From positions 31,330 through 95,329 of the forward strand of contig NZ_AZFM01000005.1 of assembly GCF_001434335.1 (NCBI RefSeq): a DNA stretch of 64,000 bases. Direction: 5' to 3'. Positions 32,230-41,233 of the stretch are shown in pieces. The notes below the pieces were generated by a model that was not told the DNA's origin, ran no database searches, and worked only from the letters and a program-made list of their open reading frames with translations. Source of the stretch: Lactobacillus kalixensis DSM 16043 (lineage in GTDB: Bacteria > Bacillota > Bacilli > Lactobacillales > Lactobacillaceae). Both the position numbers and the translations under genes were made by a program. Every line of letters begins with the position of its first letter. Within the stretch, counting starts at the first letter, position 1.

Positions 32230-33954
32230 TTACTTTCTGTTTTCTTCTTGGAACTTAGCGATTGAACTGTATAACTCATTAGTCTTAATCAATTCATCGT
32301 GAGTACCAATATCTTGAATTTTACCGTGGTTCATTACGATAATTCTATCAGCATCTTTAATTGAAACAATTCTTTGCGAAATAATAATCTTAGTGGTATT
32401 AGGCATATCCTTAACCAAAGATTCGCGAATTTCACGTTCAGTCTGGGTATCAACAGCTGAAGTAGAATCATCCAGAATTAAGATCTTAGGCTTTTTAAGA
32501 AGTGCTCTAGCGATTGTCAAACGTTGCTTTTGACCACCAGAAACATTGTTACCACCTTGTTCAACCATGGTGTCATAACCATCTGGCATTTCGCGAACGA
32601 AGCCATCAGCGTGGGCAATTTTAGCAGCTCTGACAATTTCTTCATCAGTTGCATTTTCATTCCCCCACTTCAAGTTTTCTTTAATCGTACCTGAGAACAG
32701 CACATTCTTTTGCAAAACCATAGCAACATTGTCACGTAACGCCTTTAAATCATATGACTTAACGTTATGCCCGGCAACGCGAACTGCACCAGAAGTAACA
32801 TCATATAAACGCGGAATCATTGAAACTAAAGTTGACTTAGATGAACCAGTTTCACCAATAATTCCGATTGTTTCACCAGGTTTAATGTGTAAGTTAATAT
32901 CATCCAAAGCTAAAGTCTTATCGCCCGGTTCATACTTGAAGTTAACGTGGTCAAATAAAATTTCACCATTAGTAACTTCCTCAAGTGGCTTTCTTGGGTT
33001 TTCAATTGCAGGTTTCTCGTTAATTACGTTAGCAATTCTGCGACCACTGGCACTAGCCATGATCATTTGGGTTGCAATCATTGCTAAAATATTCAAACTG
33101 AACAAAACAGAGTTTGAATATGAGAACATTGAAATCAATTGACCTGTTTGCAAAGTCCCACCAACGATTTCACGTGCACCAAACCAACAAATTGCAAGAG
33201 TTGAAATGTTCAAAACAGCTGCTACAACCAATGCGTTCAAAGACATAATCTTTTGCGCAGTCGCAAAAAGTTTATAAATAAAACCTGATGATTTTTCAAA
33301 CTTCTTGATCTGATCGTCTTCTTGCACGTAGGTTTTAACTTCACGAATACCACGGACATTTTCACGCACAACTTGATTCATCCGATCATATCCTTCAAAG
33401 ATCTTAGGGAAGTAAGGATAAGCTGCTCGAATGATCAAGAACAATAAGACTGCGAAAATTGGTGCAATTACCAAAAAGATTAATGATAAGCTTGGGCTGA
33501 TAATTACTGACATAATAATTGATACAATAAGCATCATTGGTGCTCTAACAGCAATTCTGATCATCATCTGATAGGCCATTTGAACATTGTTAACGTCAGT
33601 AGTCAAACGAGTTACCAAACTTGAACTTGAAAACTTATCAATGTTTTCAAAAGCATAATCTTGAATATGGTAGAACATATTCTTACGCAAGTTAGCCGCA
33701 AAGCCCGCTGCAGCATGTGCTGAAACGTAACTGGCACTTGCACCCAAGCACAATGACACGGCAGTCAAACCAAGTAGGATTAAGCCATAGCGTCTGATAA
33801 AGTCCATATTACCCTTCATGATACCGCGGTCAATTAAGATACCAACCATGTAGGGAATTAACATTTCAATAATTACTTCAAAAGTAACAAAAATTGGTGA
33901 TAAAATTGACAAATTCTTATATCGACCAATTGATTTGCTCAAAGTTTTTATCAA
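32230..33954 (-). CDS. Heterodimeric ABC exporter subunit (degenerate catalytic site)
   Basis: 574-aa partner half-transporter. It has Walker A GETGSSKST and a canonical signature VSGGQKQR. Walker B reads LILDDSTSA with Asp in place of the catalytic Glu, and the switch His is Gln (IIISQRIVS). These changes define the non-hydrolysing site of LmrCD-like exporters. The start is TTG 33954 with a strong AAAGGAGG 8 nt upstream; no ATG fits. It is first in the operon, directly after a terminator. Confidence 0.9.
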   Translation of the reverse strand: MIKTLSKSIGRYKNLSILSPIFVTFEVIIEMLIPYMVGILIDRGIMKGNMDFIRRYGLILLGLTAVSLCLGASASYVSAHAAAGFAANLRKNMFYHIQDYAFENIDKFSSSSLVTRLTTDVNNVQMAYQMMIRIAVRAPMMLIVSIIMSVIISPSLSLIFLVIAPIFAVLLFLIIRAAYPYFPKIFEGYDRMNQVVRENVRGIREVKTYVQEDDQIKKFEKSSGFIYKLFATAQKIMSLNALVVAAVLNISTLAICWFGAREIVGGTLQTGQLISMFSYSNSVLFSLNILAMIATQMIMASASGRRIANVINEKPAIENPRKPLEEVTNGEILFDHVNFKYEPGDKTLALDDINLHIKPGETIGIIGETGSSKSTLVSMIPRLYDVTSGAVRVAGHNVKSYDLKALRDNVAMVLQKNVLFSGTIKENLKWGNENATDEEIVRAAKIAHADGFVREMPDGYDTMVEQGGNNVSGGQKQRLTIARALLKKPKILILDDSTSAVDTQTEREIRESLVKDMPNTTKIIISQRIVSIKDADRIIVMNHGKIQDIGTHDELIKTNELYSSIAKFQEENRK

Positions 33955-33998
33955 AACGATTTCCTCCTTTTCCTGCGATTACTTAGATTTCACAAATT

Positions 33999-34036
33999 AA
34001 AAAGATAAATGAGCTAATTCACTCATTTATCTTTTT
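33999..34036. terminator. Bidirectional terminator after the DUF1129 gene
   Basis: Perfect 15-bp A/T-rich stem with an 8-nt loop (arms 33999-34013 and 34022-34036), flanked by A and T tracts. It ends the parAB-ychF-DUF1129 transcript before the exporter operon. Confidence 0.88.
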
Positions 34037-34087
34037 CTTTTTTTACTAAAAAGTCATTTTACACTTTTTTAATAATTATTTCACCTA

Positions 34088-34867
34088 TTATTTTCTGCTA
34101 ACAGGTTGTGGTCCAAACGCTGATCCGGTAATACCGTACTTCTTTCTGAACCAGTAGCGGATACCATAGGCAGCTGCCGCAATTACTAAGTAAGCAATAC
34201 CTGGCAAGACTGGGTTGATAATGCGAAGTACTGGCAATGACAAAATCATCATCCAGACAAAGAGTCCAACAACTAAAATAAGAGTTGTTAAAATCACGCG
34301 GCCCCAAGAAATTTTTCTTTGGCCTTTAGGTATAATCCATTCGTTGTACTTAGCCATAAATACTCCAAGTAAAACACCAACAGTGGTAATGGTTAAGACA
34401 CCATTTTGCCCCTCTGTATTCTGAGTATTGAACATCCCTAAAACACCATAAAGTGCCATAAAAATTGCTAACCAAAGCAAACCGTTATCTACAGCACGTT
34501 GCCAGAATGGGAAGTCCATAATTGTCTTAGGTTCAACGTGGGGATGGATAATTTCATTAGCCTTAACTTGAGGAGAAGCCATGTACAAGCCGTTAGCTGG
34601 TTGACCATGCTTTTGTGCAATCACAATTTCTGGCAACAATTCATTGATCTTTGCTTCAGATTCGGCATAACTCATGTTGCCTTGCTTTTCCAATTCTTTT
34701 TGTAAACGGAAAACGTAATCTGAGTTCTTGTTGCTAAGCATTTCTCTCAATTCTTCTGGAGAAGCAGCCTTAATCTTGTCGTCTTGCTTTTCACGTTCTG
34801 TTTTTTGCTTAAGCTTTTCTTGTTTTTCAGTATCGATTTTTGCGTTCTTGTTTTCTTCTTCGGCCAT
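34088..34867 (-). CDS. DUF1129-type membrane protein
   Basis: 259 aa. The N-terminal half (about 1-125) is soluble and very rich in Lys/Glu/Gln, probably coiled coil. The C-terminal half has four hydrophobic helices and ends with a basic tail. This layout, and the position next to ychF, match the DUF1129 family found in lactobacilli. SD GGAGA precedes ATG 34867. It is 8 nt downstream of ychF, so it is co-transcribed. Function is unknown. Confidence 0.8.
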   Translation of the reverse strand: MAEEENKNAKIDTEKQEKLKQKTEREKQDDKIKAASPEELREMLSNKNSDYVFRLQKELEKQGNMSYAESEAKINELLPEIVIAQKHGQPANGLYMASPQVKANEIIHPHVEPKTIMDFPFWQRAVDNGLLWLAIFMALYGVLGMFNTQNTEGQNGVLTITTVGVLLGVFMAKYNEWIIPKGQRKISWGRVILTTLILVVGLFVWMMILSLPVLRIINPVLPGIAYLVIAAAAYGIRYWFRKKYGITGSAFGPQPVSRK

Positions 34868-34875
34868 TTTTTCTC

Positions 34876-35976
34876 CTAAACGTTAAATCTGAATTCGATA
34901 ATATCGCCGTCTTGAACTTCGTAATCCTTACCTTCAAGACGTAATCTACCAGCTTCTTTAACCTTTTGCATAGTTTCAAGCTTATTTAAATCATCAAATG
35001 AAACAACTTCGGCACGGATAAAGCCACGTTCAAAGTCTGAGTGAATAACACCCGCAACTTGTGGAGCCTTCATGCCCTTGTGGAAAGTCCAAGCACGAGT
35101 TTCTGGACCACCAGCAGTAAAGAATGTACGAAGACCTAAAATATGGTAAGCTGCGCGAATCAAACGATCCAAACCTGATTCTTCAACACCTTCCATTTCA
35201 AGGAATTCCTTCTTTTCGTCGTCATCCATACCGGCGATTTCTTCTTCAGTAGCTGCAGAAATACCCAAAGCTTCTGCGCCTTCTGCTTCGGCATGTTTCT
35301 TAACAATTTGGAAGTACTTGTCGCTATCTGGATCAGACATTGAATCTTCTGCAATATTTGCGACATAGATAACTGGCTTAGAAGTCAAAAGGAACAAGCC
35401 CTTAACAATCTTTTGTTCATCTTTATTAAAGTCAATTGAACGAGCAGCGTTACCTTCTTCAAGAACTGGTTGTAACTTTTCAAGAACAGCCATTTCTGCC
35501 TTAGCTTCCTTGTCACCTTGTTGAGCAATCTTCTTAACCTTGTTAATGCGGCGGTTAACGGCGTCAAGGTCAGCGACGGCAAGTTCTAAGTTAATAGTGT
35601 TGATGTCTTCTTCAGGATCAACCTTACCAGTAACTGAAGTGATGTTATCATCGTCAAAAGCACGTACAACGTGAACAATTGCGTCAGTTTGACGAATGTT
35701 TTCAAGGAACTTGTTACCAAGTCCTTCACCCTTTGAAGCACCCTTAACAAGTCCGGCAATATCAGTAAATTCAAAAGTGGTGTGAACGATCTTCTTAGCA
35801 GGAATCAATTCTTGAATTCTTGCCAAACGCTTGTCAGGAACTTCAACCATTCCAACATTAGGTTCAATAGTAGCGAATGGATAGTTAGCCATTTCCGCTC
35901 CAGCTTTAGTGATTGCGTTAAACAAAGTTGACTTACCAACGTTAGGCAAACCAACGATACCAGCAGTTAATGCCAT
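34876..35976 (-). CDS. ychF: Redox-regulated ATPase/GTPase YchF (Obg family)
   Basis: 366 aa, the normal YchF length. The P-loop is GLPNVGKSTLFN, the switch region FTDIAGLVKGAS, and the NxxE that replaces NKxD is in IYVANIAEDS, consistent with ATP preference. A coiled-coil insertion is followed by a C-terminal TGS-like domain ending in GDIIEFRFNV. It is a ribosome-associated regulator of translation and stress in other bacteria. It sits between DUF951 and DUF1129, a common Firmicutes order near the partition genes. Confidence 0.96.
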   Translation of the reverse strand: MALTAGIVGLPNVGKSTLFNAITKAGAEMANYPFATIEPNVGMVEVPDKRLARIQELIPAKKIVHTTFEFTDIAGLVKGASKGEGLGNKFLENIRQTDAIVHVVRAFDDDNITSVTGKVDPEEDINTINLELAVADLDAVNRRINKVKKIAQQGDKEAKAEMAVLEKLQPVLEEGNAARSIDFNKDEQKIVKGLFLLTSKPVIYVANIAEDSMSDPDSDKYFQIVKKHAEAEGAEALGISAATEEEIAGMDDDEKKEFLEMEGVEESGLDRLIRAAYHILGLRTFFTAGGPETRAWTFHKGMKAPQVAGVIHSDFERGFIRAEVVSFDDLNKLETMQKVKEAGRLRLEGKDYEVQDGDIIEFRFNV

Positions 35977-36040
35977 TTTCTTCCTCTTTTTCTAAAAAAT
36001 ACTTACTCTAATACTTTATTACAATTATTAACTTTATTGT

Positions 36041-36301
36041 TTACAAATTTGGCCGTGCAATGCTTTCTTTAGGCACATAGTGCTCTTTTTTCTCATTGAC
36101 AGGATCATTGGCTTTGGTTAGAACCTTCTTCACCTTACGGTTAAAGTCAGCTCTTGACATCATTACCATTCTACCGCAGCCTAGGCACTTCAACTTAATG
36201 TCAGCGCCAAGTCTTAAGACTTCCCAGTCATTTGTTTGACAAGCATGTGGTTTTTTCATTTGAACAGTATCGGCCAAACCATACGAATCATTACTAATCA
36301 T
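36041..36301 (-). CDS. DUF951 small protein
   Basis: 86 aa. It has a CLGCGRMVMMSR segment, with HAC upstream, that may bind zinc. The protein is basic, ribosomal-protein-like in composition, and matches the DUF951 proteins found between parB and ychF in Firmicutes. ATG 36301 overlaps the parB stop by 8 nt and has AGGTG 9 nt upstream; the longer GTG frame is less likely. Function is unknown; nucleic-acid binding is an inference from composition. Confidence 0.85.
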   Translation of the reverse strand: MISNDSYGLADTVQMKKPHACQTNDWEVLRLGADIKLKCLGCGRMVMMSRADFNRKVKKVLTKANDPVNEKKEHYVPKESIARPNL

Positions 36302-37178
36302 CGAGATTAACACCTAAAATATCTAAAATACGATTTAATTCATCAGTTGAGGCAAAGTCGATTGATAAATGGCCCTTGCCTTTTTTACTTTCAGAAATAT
36401 TAACGCTTGAACCAAACTTGCTTGCGAGTTGACTTTCACTAGCACGAATAAAGGCCGACTTCTTCGAAGCCTTCTTACGCGGCTTCTTAGAATTAATGCT
36501 TGCAACTAAGGCTTCAACCTTTCTTACAGGCATTCCTTCTCTAGCAACACGCTTAGCAACTTCATCGATCTTGTCCTTATCTTTAAGACCAAGCAGAGTT
36601 CTGGCTTGACCCATTGATAATTCACCGTGTTGAAGCAGGCGCTTAGTTTTACTTGGCAAAGTTAGAAGACGCAAGTAGTTAGCAATATATGGACGAGACT
36701 TGCCCATTCTCTTAGAAACTTCTTCTTGAGTTAAGCCCAGATTCTTTTGGAGCATTTCATAAGCTTGAGCTTCTTCAAGTGGCGTTAAGTCTTCACGTTG
36801 CAAATTTTCAAGAACAGCCACTTCCATCATTTGACTTTCGTCAAAATTTCTAATGATGGCAGGAATAGTATCTTTCTTAGCTAGTTTAGAAGCACGATAG
36901 CGGCGTTCACCAGCAATAATTTCATAACCATTTACGGATTTTCTAACAATGATTGGTTGAAAAACACCGTTTTCCTTAATAGAATCAGATAATTCCTTTA
37001 AACTCTTATCATCAAAAGTTTTTCTTGGTTGATAAGGATTAGGTCTGATTTCATCTATAGACAAGTCCTTGATTTCTTCTGCTTCATCGATTTGAGGCTC
37101 ATCTTCAAATAATGCCTCAATCCCACGACCTAAGCCGCCTTTTTTCCTTAGTTCTTTATTTCTTGAGTCTCTTGCCAT
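36294..37178 (-). CDS. parB: Chromosome-partitioning protein ParB (Spo0J)
   Basis: 294 aa. The N-terminal GGLGRGIEALF contacts ParA. The CTP-binding core has the NPYQPRKTF box and the GERRYRA motif, followed by ENLQREDL and a helix-turn-helix (LTQEEVSKRMGKSRPYIANYL split across the motif). The C-terminal dimerisation domain ends in LDILGVNLDD. The first 23 nt overlap the parA end. It would load on parS sites, none of which I found intact in this window. Confidence 0.95.
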   Translation of the reverse strand: MARDSRNKELRKKGGLGRGIEALFEDEPQIDEAEEIKDLSIDEIRPNPYQPRKTFDDKSLKELSDSIKENGVFQPIIVRKSVNGYEIIAGERRYRASKLAKKDTIPAIIRNFDESQMMEVAVLENLQREDLTPLEEAQAYEMLQKNLGLTQEEVSKRMGKSRPYIANYLRLLTLPSKTKRLLQHGELSMGQARTLLGLKDKDKIDEVAKRVAREGMPVRKVEALVASINSKKPRKKASKKSAFIRASESQLASKFGSSVNISESKKGKGHLSIDFASTDELNRILDILGVNLDD

Positions 37179-37935
37179 GTGCCTTAAGCACCTCCTTTGC
37201 TAAATCATCATATACTTTAGCACCGCGAGATTTTGGTGCATATTCAGTAATTGGTTGGCCGTAACTTGGTGCTTCTGCCAGTTTAGTAATTCTTGGAATA
37301 ATTGTTTTATAAACCTTCTTGTTGAAGTAAGATTGCACTTCTTTAACTACTTCAGCACCTAGATTGGTTCTAGCATCCAGCATTGTTAAAAGCACCCCTT
37401 CAACACCTAAGTCCTTGTTGAAGTGCTTTTGAACCAAACGAATGGTATTAAGAAGTTGGCTTAACCCTTCCATAGCGTAATATTCACTTTGAACTGGAAT
37501 CAAAATTGAATCTGAAGCTGTAAAGGCATTGATCGAAAGCTGACCTAAAGATGGCGGGCAATCAATAAAGATAAAATCATAATCTTCACCAACTGAGTCA
37601 AGCGCCGCCTTCAAGCGAGTTTCTCTAGCAATCATACTAATCAATTCAGTTTCAGCACCAGATAAATTAATGGTGGCTGGTGCAATATCAAGCTTCTTAG
37701 TTGAAGTGTGGTGAATTGTATCCTTGATAGGAACTTCATCAATCAAAACATTGTAAATGTCCTGGTCAATCTCTGATTTTTCAATTCCTAAACCAGAGGT
37801 GGCGTTACCTTGTGGATCGATATCAACAATTAAAACGCGGTAACCACGGTCGGCAATTGAGGCTGCTAAGTTAATAGTAGTGGTGGTTTTACCAACTCCA
37901 CCTTTTTGATTAGCAACCGAAATTACATTTACCAT
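37156..37935 (-). CDS. parA: Chromosome-partitioning ATPase ParA (Soj)
   Basis: 259 aa, small chromosomal ParA without an N-terminal DNA-binding domain. It has the deviant Walker A KGGVGKTTTT, the DIDPQGNATSG loop and Walker B FIDCPPSLG. It binds DNA non-specifically and drives origin segregation with ParB. ATG 37935 is favoured because GGAGAGG lies 9 nt upstream, while the longest-frame ATG at 37944 abuts that SD. It is followed by overlapping parB and preceded by noc. Confidence 0.96.
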   Translation of the reverse strand: MVNVISVANQKGGVGKTTTTINLAASIADRGYRVLIVDIDPQGNATSGLGIEKSEIDQDIYNVLIDEVPIKDTIHHTSTKKLDIAPATINLSGAETELISMIARETRLKAALDSVGEDYDFIFIDCPPSLGQLSINAFTASDSILIPVQSEYYAMEGLSQLLNTIRLVQKHFNKDLGVEGVLLTMLDARTNLGAEVVKEVQSYFNKKVYKTIIPRITKLAEAPSYGQPITEYAPKSRGAKVYDDLAKEVLKAHGKRLKK

Positions 37936-37950
37936 ATTTTCCATCCTCTC

Positions 37951-38793
37951 CTACTTCCTCTTTAACTCAATAGTGATACGGTAATCATCAGGATCTTTGT
38001 TTTCTTGAACTTTGACCTTAATACCAGAATCCTTAGCTAACTTAATTGCTTGCTTGATAGTGTTGATTTGCACTCTCATATCTTTTGGAATACGCTTTGG
38101 TGATCGTTTTACCGGCTTACCTAATTCTTCATCTGTATTTTTTTGTTCGAAGTAACCTTCAACATCTTTGACAATTTCTTCGGTATCTTTGACATTTAGT
38201 TTATTATTAACGATTTCATCAGCTACTCTACCTTGATCACGTTCACTTAATGGCAAAAGAGCACGGCCGTGGCGAGCAGTTATCTCACCACTTGCTAAAT
38301 AGCTTTGCACCTTAGGTGTCAACTTAAGAAGGCGTAATTTGTTAGCAACATAAGATTGGGATTTACCCATTTCTTTAGCTAATTCAACTTGTGTTAACTT
38401 ATTCAACTTCATCAAATTCGAATAAGCCTGTGCTTCATCAATTGGATTCAAGTTTTCTCTTTGCAAGTTTTCAATCAAAGCAAGAGAAGCTGCTTGATCA
38501 TCGTCCATATTTTTAACGATTGATGGGATTTTTTCCCAGCCTAAGCTTTGAGCAGCACGGTAGCGACGTTCTCCAGCAATGATTTCGTATTCGCCGTCTC
38601 CTTTTTCACGAATAACGATTGGTTGAAGCAGACCTTCTTTTTCTAAGGTTGAAGCGAGTTCATTAATTGCATCTTCGGAGAATCTCCGTCTTGGTTGAAA
38701 ACGATTGGGCGTGATTTTTGCTAATTCGATATCTTGAATTTGTTTGTTTTTTGGAATTTCATCGTGATGTTTATTAAATGAAAAAAGTGCCAT
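37951..38793 (-). CDS. noc: Nucleoid occlusion protein Noc (ParB paralogue)
   Basis: 280 aa. A short amphipathic N-terminus MALFSFNKHH resembles the membrane-targeting helix of Noc. The ParB-like core has NRFQPRRRF, GERRYRA and ENLQREN, then a helix-turn-helix (LAKEMGKSQSYVANKLRLL). Noc prevents septation over the chromosome. Position between rsmG and parA is the same as in B. subtilis, which separates it from parB. SD GGAGGGG precedes ATG 38793. Confidence 0.92.
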   Translation of the reverse strand: MALFSFNKHHDEIPKNKQIQDIELAKITPNRFQPRRRFSEDAINELASTLEKEGLLQPIVIREKGDGEYEIIAGERRYRAAQSLGWEKIPSIVKNMDDDQAASLALIENLQRENLNPIDEAQAYSNLMKLNKLTQVELAKEMGKSQSYVANKLRLLKLTPKVQSYLASGEITARHGRALLPLSERDQGRVADEIVNNKLNVKDTEEIVKDVEGYFEQKNTDEELGKPVKRSPKRIPKDMRVQINTIKQAIKLAKDSGIKVKVQENKDPDDYRITIELKRK

Positions 38794-38805
38794 GGTACCC
38801 CTCCA

Positions 38806-39528
38806 TTAATGTATTGGTTTGCGTCGTGGTGTTCCAGCCTGACGTGGATATTTTTTAGGCGTAGTCTTTACCTTTTGCACTAAAATTAAAGTTCTTTCTT
38901 CATCGCTGTTTGGCAATACCAATTCAATTGTTTTGATTTCTTTGCCTCCCAAAACTTCCAGCGCTTTTTGACTATCATCAAGTTCACTTTCAGCTTTTGG
39001 TCCTTTTAAGGCCATAAAGTAGCCATCTTTTTTAACTAAAGGTAAGCAATATTCGCTCAAAACCGTCATATTGGCAACAGCTCGTGCAGTAACTAAATCG
39101 AATTTTTCACGGTAAAGTTTATTCTGACCAACATCTTCTGCGCGCCCATGAACAAGTTCTACGTCACTTAGACCTAACTTATCTATTAATTCTTTTAAGA
39201 AAGTTAAACGCTTAGCTAAAGAATCAACGATTGTTATCTTTAAATCTGGATACATAATCTTGATTGGTAATGATGGAAAACCTGCTCCGGCACCAACATC
39301 ACAAAGGCTTTTACCCTTATCAAAGACAGAATTAAAGACAAATAACGGTGTAATGCTATCAAAGAAATGCTTGAGATAGACATCATTTTTTTCGGTAATT
39401 CTTGTTAAGTTTACATGTTCATTAGCCGCAACTAATTCTTTAAAATAAGTTTCAAATTGCTTTTTTTGCTTGTCACTTACTTGTAAGTTATGTTTTTCTA
39501 ATTCTTGGATAAATTGATCTGGATTCAT
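38806..39528 (-). CDS. rsmG: 16S rRNA m7G527 methyltransferase RsmG (GidB)
   Basis: 240 aa. The SAM-binding motif [18 protein letters not shown] and the following strand [13 protein letters not shown] identify RsmG. YVNL-type motif VNLTRI is near residue 40. It methylates G527 in 16S rRNA; loss gives low-level streptomycin resistance in other bacteria. It starts the rsmG-noc-parAB transcript. A split palindrome resembling parS overlaps its SD and start. Confidence 0.95.
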   Translation of the reverse strand: MNPDQFIQELEKHNLQVSDKQKKQFETYFKELVAANEHVNLTRITEKNDVYLKHFFDSITPLFVFNSVFDKGKSLCDVGAGAGFPSLPIKIMYPDLKITIVDSLAKRLTFLKELIDKLGLSDVELVHGRAEDVGQNKLYREKFDLVTARAVANMTVLSEYCLPLVKKDGYFMALKGPKAESELDDSQKALEVLGGKEIKTIELVLPNSDEERTLILVQKVKTTPKKYPRQAGTPRRKPIH

Positions 39529-39529
39529 T

Positions 39530-39543
39530 TTTCACCCGTGAAA
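39530..39543. promoter_or_regulatory. Split parS-like palindrome at the rsmG start
   Basis: TTTCAC-CC-GTGAAA lies just before the rsmG ATG and overlaps its SD. The arms equal those of parS (TTTCAC/GTGAAA), but two extra bases separate them. Confidence 0.3.
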
Positions 39544-39698
39544 CCCTGTTCCACACTCTATAAATTTAACGCCAAAATGGGTTATTAGTAAAGTTATTCA
39601 TCCTTACAATTATGAAGTATTTTAGTGTAATCGTCAAAGTCTAACAGCACTAAAATGGGTTATAATTATAAACAATTAATAATGGAGGTTTTTAATTA

Positions 39699-40235
39699 AT
39701 GATTGTAACGTTAATTGTGCTGGCTTATTTAGCCTGGCAAGCTTATCAAGGTTATAAAACCGGCTTTACCCGCTATGTCGTCAACTTGATTTTTTCAGCA
39801 ATTGTCTTTATGATTGCCATCTTTTTCCAAAATCCGTTGGGTAATTGGCTCTATGCTCAGTTTACTGGACGACAAATTAATACCAACTTAACAACTGACG
39901 TTTCTCTAATGATCGCTCGTTTTCTAGCCTTCTTCATCATTCTCTTTATCGGAAGAATGATTATCAAAATAGTTAAGGGGTGGATGCCAACTAGAAATCC
40001 ACACTCAACAAGTTTAGGTAGCTTACTTGATAGCGTCTTGGGTGCCATCGCTTCATTTGTTGCTGGTTATTTCTTCATGTATGTTATCTTGTCCATGTTT
40101 AATGCTATTCAAAATCCATGGTTTACTCAGCAAACAATTGATTCAAGTTTCTTACGCTTCATCATTTACAACACACCGGGACTTTCAAACGGAATCTTTA
40201 ACAGTATCTTTAGTATTTCAAGAACTGCTGCTTAG
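39699..40235 (+). CDS. cvpA: CvpA family membrane protein
   Basis: 178 aa with four likely transmembrane helices and the family-typical N-terminus IVTLIVLAYLAWQAYQGYKTGF. GSLLDSVLGAIASF corresponds to the conserved CvpA glycine-rich loop. CvpA is linked to colicin V production and envelope maintenance in other bacteria. A GGAGG SD lies 11 nt before ATG 39699. It is divergent from rsmG and ends in a strong bidirectional terminator. A 12-bp repeat AAAATGGGTTAT occurs twice in its upstream region. Confidence 0.85.
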   Translation: MIVTLIVLAYLAWQAYQGYKTGFTRYVVNLIFSAIVFMIAIFFQNPLGNWLYAQFTGRQINTNLTTDVSLMIARFLAFFIILFIGRMIIKIVKGWMPTRNPHSTSLGSLLDSVLGAIASFVAGYFFMYVILSMFNAIQNPWFTQQTIDSSFLRFIIYNTPGLSNGIFNSIFSISRTAA

Positions 40236-40236
40236 C

Positions 40237-40284
40237 AAAAAGACAGTTGATCCTCATTTTTGAGAAAAATCAACTGTCTTTTTT
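40237..40284. terminator. Bidirectional terminator between cvpA and apbE
   Basis: Stem of about 14 bp around GACAGTTGAT / ATCAACTGTC with flanking A and T tracts, serving convergent cvpA and apbE. Confidence 0.9.
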
Positions 40285-40286
40285 CA

Positions 40287-41225
40287 TTAAAAATTATCAT
40301 ATTCAACGTGCTCATCGTTATAAACAAATACCGCTCCTAAGCATCCCGGACGTTTATGCCAGTCTTCAAGCGGATGGCCAGCAAAAAATAATCGCTTGCA
40401 TTCAAGCTCTGCATCTACAGAATATTTGGTAAAAGTAGTTACACCAGCAAGATCAGTCTGAACTGGATAGCCTGTTCTTGGATCAATCAAATGATGATAT
40501 TTTTTGCCATCTACTACCAGATAACGTTCGTAAGTGCCGCTTGTAACCGCAGAACATTCAGGTACCATTACAGTCGTGATATTATCACCGCGTGTTTCTT
40601 TAGGATCTTGCACACCAATAGTCCACTGTCCATTTTCACGCTTAGGTGAATCACCAACTAACAAGATATTTCCACCTAAGTTGATAATTCCGCCAGCGCC
40701 ATAAGCTTCCCACAAATCCTTGATTCGATCAGCAATCCAACCTTTAGCAATGCCGCCTAAATCAAGTTCCATCCCTTTTTTAGTTAAATAAACTGTCTGA
40801 TCATGATCATTAAGCTCAACATTTTCAGGATCAATTAGCTTCATCTTTTCTTGAATCTGTTCATCGGTTGGTACATGTGCGCCTTTAAAGCCAATATGCC
40901 AGAGTTTGACCACCGGACCAATTAAAGCGTTAAACCCGTAATTTTTACGACTTTCTTCAACAGCTAATTTAACTAGTGAATATACCCCACGCGAAACTTG
41001 CACTTTATGTATTCCTGCTGCGTGATTAATATTCATAACCTCTGACACCTCTCGGTTAACCGTTAAGACATCTTCATAACGATCAATCAAGTCAAAAGAT
41101 TTTTCCATCAAATGGTCATAATCTATTGTGCGACCAAAAATTTGTAAAGTGATTGAGGTACCCAATGCATGATGTTGTCCCACAATTTGTTTTTTAGCTA
41201 AATCTTCAACGATTTTTTCTTTCAT
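40287..41225 (-). CDS. apbE: FAD:protein FMN transferase (ApbE)
   Basis: Attaches FMN covalently to Ser/Thr of target flavoproteins. The 312 aa show LDLGGIAKGWIADR and the hallmark YHHLIDPRTGYPV, plus INLGGNILLVG. There is no signal peptide or lipobox, so this is a cytoplasmic form, presumably for a soluble or membrane flavoprotein such as a fumarate-reductase-like protein. No such target is in the window. It is 8 nt downstream of the tyrosine phosphatase gene, likely the same transcript. Confidence 0.92.
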   Translation of the reverse strand: MKEKIVEDLAKKQIVGQHHALGTSITLQIFGRTIDYDHLMEKSFDLIDRYEDVLTVNREVSEVMNINHAAGIHKVQVSRGVYSLVKLAVEESRKNYGFNALIGPVVKLWHIGFKGAHVPTDEQIQEKMKLIDPENVELNDHDQTVYLTKKGMELDLGGIAKGWIADRIKDLWEAYGAGGIINLGGNILLVGDSPKRENGQWTIGVQDPKETRGDNITTVMVPECSAVTSGTYERYLVVDGKKYHHLIDPRTGYPVQTDLAGVTTFTKYSVDAELECKRLFFAGHPLEDWHKRPGCLGAVFVYNDEHVEYDNF

Positions 41226-41233
41226 CTTTTGCC

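Noticed and set aside
33165..33175. TTTCACGTG inside an ABC exporter gene as parS
   Set aside because: Only one half matches parS and the other half diverges; it lies in coding sequence. No intact TGTTTCACGTGAAACA was found in the window.
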